A stretch of 64,000 bases of DNA from Pleurodeles waltl (lineage: Eukaryota; Chordata; Amphibia; Caudata; Salamandridae), in NCBI RefSeq assembly GCF_031143425.1, contig NC_090439.1:638167465-638231464 (forward strand), read 5' to 3'. The notes below the pieces were generated by a model. It did no database searches and had not been told where the DNA came from. It worked only from the letters and a program-made list of their open reading frames with translations. A program made the position numbers and the translations under genes. Below, in pieces: positions 58,231-64,000 of this stretch. The stretch's first letter is position 1. Each line of letters starts with the position of its first letter.

Positions 58231-61200
58231 AAAAAACTGTAGAGAAAGACAATGGACAATAGCACTTGTTCTGCTATTCTGTGTTCCCCCAAGTCTCCCG
58301 ATAAAAATGGTACCTCACTTGTGTGGGTAGGCCTAATGCCCGTGTCAGGAAACGCAACATGGACATATCACATTTTTACATTGAAAACTGACGTGTTTTT
58401 TGGAAAGTGCCTAGCTGCGGATTTTGATCTGTAGCTCAGCCGGCACCTGGGAAAACCTACCAAACCTGTGCATTTTTGAAAACTAGACACCTAGGGGAAT
58501 CCATGATGGGGTTGACTTGTGGGGCTCTCACCAGGTTCTGTTACCCAGAATCCTTTGCAAACTTTCAAAATTTGTCCCAAAAAACCCTTTTTCCTCACAT
58601 TTCAGTGACAGAAAGTTCTGGAATATGAGAGGAGCCAGAAATTTCCTTCCACCATGCGTTCCACCAAGTCTCCCGATACAAATGGTGCTTCACTTGTGTG
58701 GGTAGGCCTAGTGCCCACGAAAGGAAATGCCTCAAAACACTATACGGACACATCAAAATTAAAATGATGGGGTGACTTGTGGGGCTCTCATCACGTTCTG
58801 TTACCTAGAATCCTTTGCAAACCTCAAAACACTTTCTCCTCTCATTTTGGTGACAGAAGTTCTGGAATCTGAGAGGAGACACAAATATCCTTCCACCCAG
58901 CGTTCCGCCAAGTCTCCTGATAGAAATGGTACCTCACTTGTGTGAGTAGGCCTAGTGTCCGCGAAAGGAAATGCCCCAAAACACAACTTGGACACATTAC
59001 ATTTTCCCAAAGAAAACAGCTGTTTTTTGCAAAGTACCTAGCTGTGGTTTTTGGCCTCTAGCTCAACTGGCACCTAGGGAAACCTACCAAACTGGTGTAT
59101 TTTTGAAAACTAAACACCTAGGGGAATCCAAGATGGGGTGACTTGTGGTGCTCTCACCAGGTTCTGTTACCCAGAATCCTTTGCAAACTTCAAAATCTGG
59201 CCAAAAAAGCACTTTTTCCTCACATTTTGGTGACAGAAAGTTCTGGAGTCTGAGAGGAGCCACAAATTTTCTTCAACCCAGCGTTCCGCCAACCGTCCAG
59301 ATAGAAATGGTACCTCAGTTGTGTGGGTAGGCCTAGTGCCTGCTTAAGGAAATGCCCCAAAACCCAACGTGGACACATCACATTTTCCCAAAAAAAACAG
59401 AGCTGTTTTTTGCAAAGTTCCTAGCTGTGGATTTGGGCCTCTAGATCAGCCAGCACCAAGGGAAATTTACCAAACCTGTGCATGTTTGAAAACTAGACAC
59501 CTAGGGAATTCCAGGATGGGGTGACTTGTGGGGCTCTCACCAGGTTCTGTTACCCATAATCCTTTGCAAACTTTCAACATTTGTCCCCAAAAACACTTTT
59601 TCCTCACATTTCAGTGACAGAAAGTTCTGGAATATGATAGGAGCCACAAATTTTCTTCCACCATGCGTTCCCCCAAGTCTCCCGATATAAATGGTACTTC
59701 ACTTGTGTGGGTAGGCCTAGTGCCCACGAAAGGAAGTGCCCCAAAACACTATGTGGACACATCATAATTAAAATGATGGGGTGACTTGTGGGGATCTCAT
59801 CACGTTCTGTTACCTAGAATCCTTTGCAAACCTCAAAACACTTTCTTCTCTCATTTTGGTGACAGAAGTTCTGGAATCTGAGAGGAGCCACAAATATCCT
59901 TCCACCCAGCGTTCCGCCAAGTCTCCCGATAGAAATGGTACCTCACTTGTGTGAGTAGGCCTAGTGTCCGCGAAAGGAAATGCCCCAAAACACAACTTGG
60001 ACACATTACATTTTCCCAAAGAAAACATCTGTTTTTTGCAAAGTACCTAGCTGTGGTTTTTGGCCTCTAGCTCAGCTGGCACCTAGGGAAACCTTCCAAA
60101 CCGGTGTATTTTTGAAAACTAAACACCTAGTGGAATCCAAGATGGGGTGACTTGTGGGGCTCTCACCAGGTTCTGTTACCCAGAATCCTTTGCAAACTTC
60201 AAAATTTGGCCAAAAAAGCACTTTTTCCTCACATTTTGGTGACAGAAAGTTCTGGAATCTGAGAGGAGCCACAAATGTCCTTCCACCCTGCGTTCCCCCA
60301 AGTCTCCCGATACAAATGGTACTTCATTTGTGTGGGTAGGCCTAGTGCCCACGAAAGGAAATGCCCCAAAACACTATGTGGACACATCATAATTAAAATG
60401 ATGGGGTGACTTGTGGGGATCTCATCACGTTCTGTTACCTAGAATCCTTAGCAAACCTCAAAACACTTTCTCTTCTCATTTTGGTGACAGAAGTTTTGGA
60501 ATCTGAGAGGAGCCACAAATAATCTTCCACCCAGCGTTCCGCCAAGTCTCCCGATAGCAATGGTACCTCACTTGTGTGAGTAGGCATAGTGTCCACAAAA
60601 GGAAATGCCCCAAAACACAACTTGGACACATTACATTTTCCCAAAGAAAACAGCTGTTTTTTGCAAAGTGCCTAGCTGTGGATTCTGGCCTCTAGCTCAG
60701 CTGGCACCTAGGGAAACCTACCAAACCGGTGTATTTTTTAAAACTAAACACCTAGGGGAATCCAAGATGGGGTGACTTGTGGGGCTCTCACTAGGTTCTG
60801 TTACCCAGAATCCTTTGCAAACTTAAATTTTTTGCCAAAAAGCACTTTTTCCTCACATTTTGGTGACAGAAAGTTCTAGAATCTGAGAGGAGCCACAAAT
60901 TTTCTTCAACCCAGCATTCCGCCAAGCGTCCAGATAGAAATGGTACCTCATTTGTGTGGGTAGGCCTAGTGCCTGCGAAAGGAAATGCCCCAAAACTCAA
61001 CATGGACACCTCACATTTTCCCAAAGAAAACAGAGCTGTTTTTGCAAAGTTCCTAGCTGTGGATTTGGGCCTCTAGATCAGCCGGCACCTAGGGAAATCT
61101 ACCAAACCCGTGCATTTTTGAAAACTAGACACATAGGGAATTCCAGAATGGGGTGACTTGTGGGGCTCTCGCCAGGTTCTATTACCCAGAATCCATTGCA

Positions 61201-61800
61201 AACCTCAAAATTAGGGCAAAAAAACACTTTTTTCTCACATTTCGGTGACAGAAAGTTCTGGAATCTGAGAGGAGCCACAAATGTCCTTCCACCCTGCGCT
61301 CCCCCAAGTCTCCCGATACAAATGGTACCTCACTTGTGTGGGTAGGCCTAGTGCCTGCGAAAGGAAATGCCCCAAAACACCACGTGGACACATCACATGT
61401 TCCCTAAAAAAACAGAACTGTTTTTTGCAAAGTGCCTAGCTATGTATTTTGGCCTCTAGCTCACCGGCACCTAGGGAAATCTACCAAACTTGTGCATTTT
61501 TGAAAACTAGACACCTAGGGGAATCCAGGATGGGGTGACTTGTGGGGCTCTCACCAAGTTCTGTTACCCAGAATCCTTTTTCAACTTTGAAAATATGTCT
61601 GAAAAAACACTTTTTCCTCACATTTCAGTGACAGAAAGTTCTGGAATATGAGAGAAGCCACAAATTTCCTTTGACCCTGCGTTCCCCCAAGTCTCCCGAT
61701 ATAAATGGTACTTCACTTGTGTGGGTAGGCCAAGTGCCCACGAAAGGAAATGCCCCAAAACACTATGTGAACACATCAAAATTATCAAATACAAAAAAAC
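58231..61800 (+). repeat. Satellite-like tandem array with higher-order repeat
   Basis: The landmark GGTGACTTGTGGGGCTCTC occurs at about 58511, 58771, 59137, 59520, 59780, 60146, 60405, 60771, 61152 and 61534. The spacings are 260, 366, 383, 260, 366, 259, 366, 381 and 382. Long monomers contain GTTCTGTTACCCAGAATCC, TCTCCCGATAGAAATGGTAC, GGTAGGCCTAGTGCC and CACCTAGGGAAA. The 260-bp spacing arises from a monomer that lost about 120 bases after CACATCA. Short plus long units form a 626-bp higher-order unit seen three times (58511, 59520, 60146). Frames of about 60-77 codons recur once per monomer on both strands and are repeat shadows. Confidence 0.9.
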
Positions 61801-61811
61801 AGTATTTTCTT

Positions 61812-62300
61812 ACCCAGAATCCTCAGCAAACCTCAAATTTAGCTAAACAATCACATTTTCCCCACATTTCTGTGTGGGATCACTGCACCGGGAAACATTT
61901 CTTACCACCCAACGTTCCCCTTGATCTCCTGATAAATAAGATACCTCACTTGTGTAGGGGAGCCAAGTGCCTGTTATAGGAAAGAGCCAAAAACATGGCG
62001 AAATTGAGGGGGAACCAAAGTGGGTCCAAAAGGGCAGTTTGAAAAAAAACATTTTTAGGCTGACAGAATTTTTATTGGTATAGATGAGACAATGCTAGGT
62101 GGTAGGAATTTTGTGGATTCCTGCAGATTCCGGAAGGTTCCACTCAAAAATGTGGGGAAAATGTGTGATTTCAGCAAAATTGGAGGTTTGCAGGGCATTG
62201 TAGGTAAAAAAAATGGTGCGGGTGCATGTGAAGCACACAACCCTGGACTCACCCAGATGTTTAGTTTTCAGATGTATCTAGGTCTTGTGGATTTTTCTAC
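61812..62300 (-). repeat. Inverted monomer forming a fold-back at the array end
   Basis: The plus strand at 61812-61870 (TTACCCAGAATCCTCAGCAA ... TTTTCCCCACA) pairs with 62150-62206 (TGTGGGGAAAATGTG ... GCATTGTAGGTAA). The similarity continues outward and inward. The complement of 62207-62290 aligns with the GAAAACTAGACACCTAGGGG part of the monomer. The complement of 62050-62150 aligns with the CTTACCACCCAACG part. So the last forward monomer is followed by a diverged monomer in reverse orientation, with the turn near 61990-62045. Confidence 0.7.
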
Positions 62301-62559
62301 ATGGCAGCGTCCCAAAGTCCAAAAAGTGCAGCCCTCACCATTCCAAGTGGGACGATTTTGAGAGTTAGCCAAGCTCTCATTGCCCAAATGTGAAACCAAA
62401 CCCCAGAATAATCAAATGTCCTCTTGCTTGCTGTTGGATAAAATGTTTTAGTGGGTGGGGGGAGAGCTGAAAGACTGTTACCCTCTTCAGTTGGGGTGGG
62501 GGCATAACCTTTCCCTTACTGGTTGGTAGCCACTACCCCACTATTCTTTTTTAAATTCC
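62301..62559. other. Spacer between two arrays
   Basis: Unclassified sequence with a GTGGGTGGGGGG patch near 62450. No gene is visible. Confidence 0.4.
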
Positions 62560-64000
62560 CTGGCATCTAGTAGGTTTTCTGCCCCCCGGGGAGTGAATTG
62601 AGGGTAATTTCCCCATCGTCCCATCGGTGGGCAGAACAACTTTGGCCCTATTTATTTGGTGTGGGCATATGGCCTCTGGTGGGCTCTCTGCCCCCCTTGG
62701 GGGCAACTGGGCCTTCCAACAATAGGCTGATTTGCCCCCAAGGGGGCAGATATGGCCAACAGTAATGTGCCCCCATGGGGAGCGACCCTTGCCCAAGGGG
62801 CTGCCCCCCAAAACAAACACACATATACACACACACCTATCCCTAGTGCCTAAGTGGTTTCTTTTCTTAGAAATATGGCCTGGGGGGCAGAAATGGCCTA
62901 AAATAAATTTGCTCCCAGGGTAGCGACCCTTCCCTTAGGGGTTGCGACCCTTGCGTGAAATTGGCACAAAAAAATCCCTGGTGCTAAGTGGTTTCTGCAG
63001 ATCAGCCTAATAAACATAGCTCGATCTGCCCCCATGGGGGGCAGAAATGGCTTAAAATAAATTTGCCCCCCTGAGGAACAACCCTTGCCTAAGGAGTTGC
63101 TCCCCTCACGTGAGACTGGCCTAAAAAAAAAAATCTCTGGTGTCTGGTGGTTTCTGCCCCACTTGGCGGCAGATTGGCTTAATAAAAATAGGCCGATGGC
63201 CTAAAGTTAATTTTGCCCCCCGGGGAGCGACCCTTGCCTTAGGGGTCACTCCTCACACATAAAAAAATAAAAACTAACAGAAAAAAATAAGTGTCCCTGG
63301 TGCTAATAAGTTTCTGCCACCCCTTGGGGGCAGATAGGCCCAGTTAAAATAGGCCAATCTGCCCCCCGGGGGGGCAGAAATGGCCTAAAACAAACCCCCC
63401 CCCTCCAGGGGAGCAACCCTTGCCCACGCTCCTCTCATGTGAAACTGACCTAAAAACAAAAAGTCCCTGGTGTATTGTGGTTTCTGCCCTATAATAAAAA
63501 TAGGCTGATCTGCCCCCAACAGGGGCTGAAATGACCTAAAGTTAATTTAGCCCCAGGGGAGCGACCCTTGCCTAAGGGGTCGCTCCTCACATATAAAAAA
63601 ATAAAACAAACAAAAATAAATAAGTGTCCCTGGTGCCTAGATGTTTCTGCCCCAGAGGGCAGATCGGCCTAATTAAAATAGGCCAATCTGCCCCCAAGGG
63701 GGGCAGAAATGGCCTAAAACAAATTTGACCCCCCAGTGGACCGACCCTTACCTAAGGGGTCGCTCCTCTCACGTGAAACTGACCTAAAAACAAAAAATCT
63801 CTGGTGTCTAGTGGTTTCTGCCACCCCCAGGGGCAGATAGGCCTCATACAAATAGGCCGATCTGCACCAAGGGGGGCAGAAATGGCCTAAAATTATTATT
63901 GCCCCCAGGGGAGCGACCCTTGCCTAAGGGGTCGCCCCCCACATATAAAAAAATTAAAGAAACAAACAAAAAAATGATCCCTGGTCTCTAGCGGTTTCTG
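62560..64000 (+). repeat. Second tandem array, about 165-bp alternating monomers
   Basis: The word GGTTTCTGCC recurs with GTTTCT at about 62857, 62991, 63150, 63310, 63480, 63643, 63814 and 63994, spacing 134-180. Each monomer has a dyad: CTGCCCC...GGGGGCAG and AATAGGCC. It then has GGCAGAAATGGCCTAAA, GGGGAGCGACCCTTGCC and a linker. Linkers alternate between CACGTGAAACTGACC plus CTAAAAACAAA and CACATATAAAAAAATAAA types, so the array is dimeric with a period near 330 bp. It runs off the window end. Confidence 0.88.

Noticed and set aside
58801..61391. Recurring 60-77-codon frames, nearly identical, once per repeat
   Set aside because: They repeat with the satellite monomer, occur on both strands and have no start context or domain; a repeated gene family is not supported.
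62560..64000. Regularly spaced repeats considered as a CRISPR-like array
   Set aside because: The 'spacers' are themselves repeated and alternate between two types, the unit is about 165 bp, and the window is clearly eukaryotic.

Overview
The window reads as intergenic or intronic DNA of a very large, repeat-rich vertebrate genome. I infer a salamander, most likely a newt of the Pleurodelinae. The grounds are retroviral and L2-type LINE remnants, many G-initial inverted-repeat elements with 3-bp target duplications, about 2.2-kb LTR-like repeats, and long tandem arrays of types I remember from newt genomes. No database was consulted. I recognise no host protein-coding exon, and almost every long open frame lies in a repeat or opposite a decayed transposon gene.

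Layout. 1-23.6 kb is mostly old, unique-looking sequence. It holds a SINE-like family (copies near 2.4, 11.3, 16.8 and 19.9 kb), a small MITE (8.4 kb), a tRNA-Ala-like sequence (10.9 kb), a G-poor minisatellite (11.5-14.2 kb), a decayed L2 LINE (15.1-15.9 kb) and a CA-rich minisatellite (20.6-21.0 kb). 23.6-30.8 kb is a nest. Three Harbinger-like MITEs of about 0.9 kb lie here; two of them split one L2 fragment, and an LTR-like repeat of 2.18 kb sits beside it. 34.0-38.5 kb is a head-to-tail pair of LTR-like repeats related to that one.

40.4-57.0 kb is one decayed endogenous retrovirus on the minus strand. It has LTRs at both ends and remnants of gag, RNase H, integrase and env; protease and reverse transcriptase appear deleted. 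It was later invaded by at least six MITEs and several L2 LINEs. One LINE still carries an open 421-codon reverse transcriptase fragment. Comparing the two LTRs gives near-empty sites for several insertions.

57.2-64.0 kb is satellite-like. A composite repeat leads into an array of about 366-383-bp and 260-bp monomers with a higher-order dimer of about 626 bp. It ends in an inverted monomer and is followed by a second array of about 165-bp monomers that alternate between two types.

Nothing here resembles an operon or host gene pathway. The biology is the layering of transposons. The 3-bp duplications (TTA, TCA, CTA, TTG, TAA, ATA) beside G-initial termini suggest that several MITE families were moved by one kind of transposase, probably PIF/Harbinger-like. 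No transposase gene is visible in the window.
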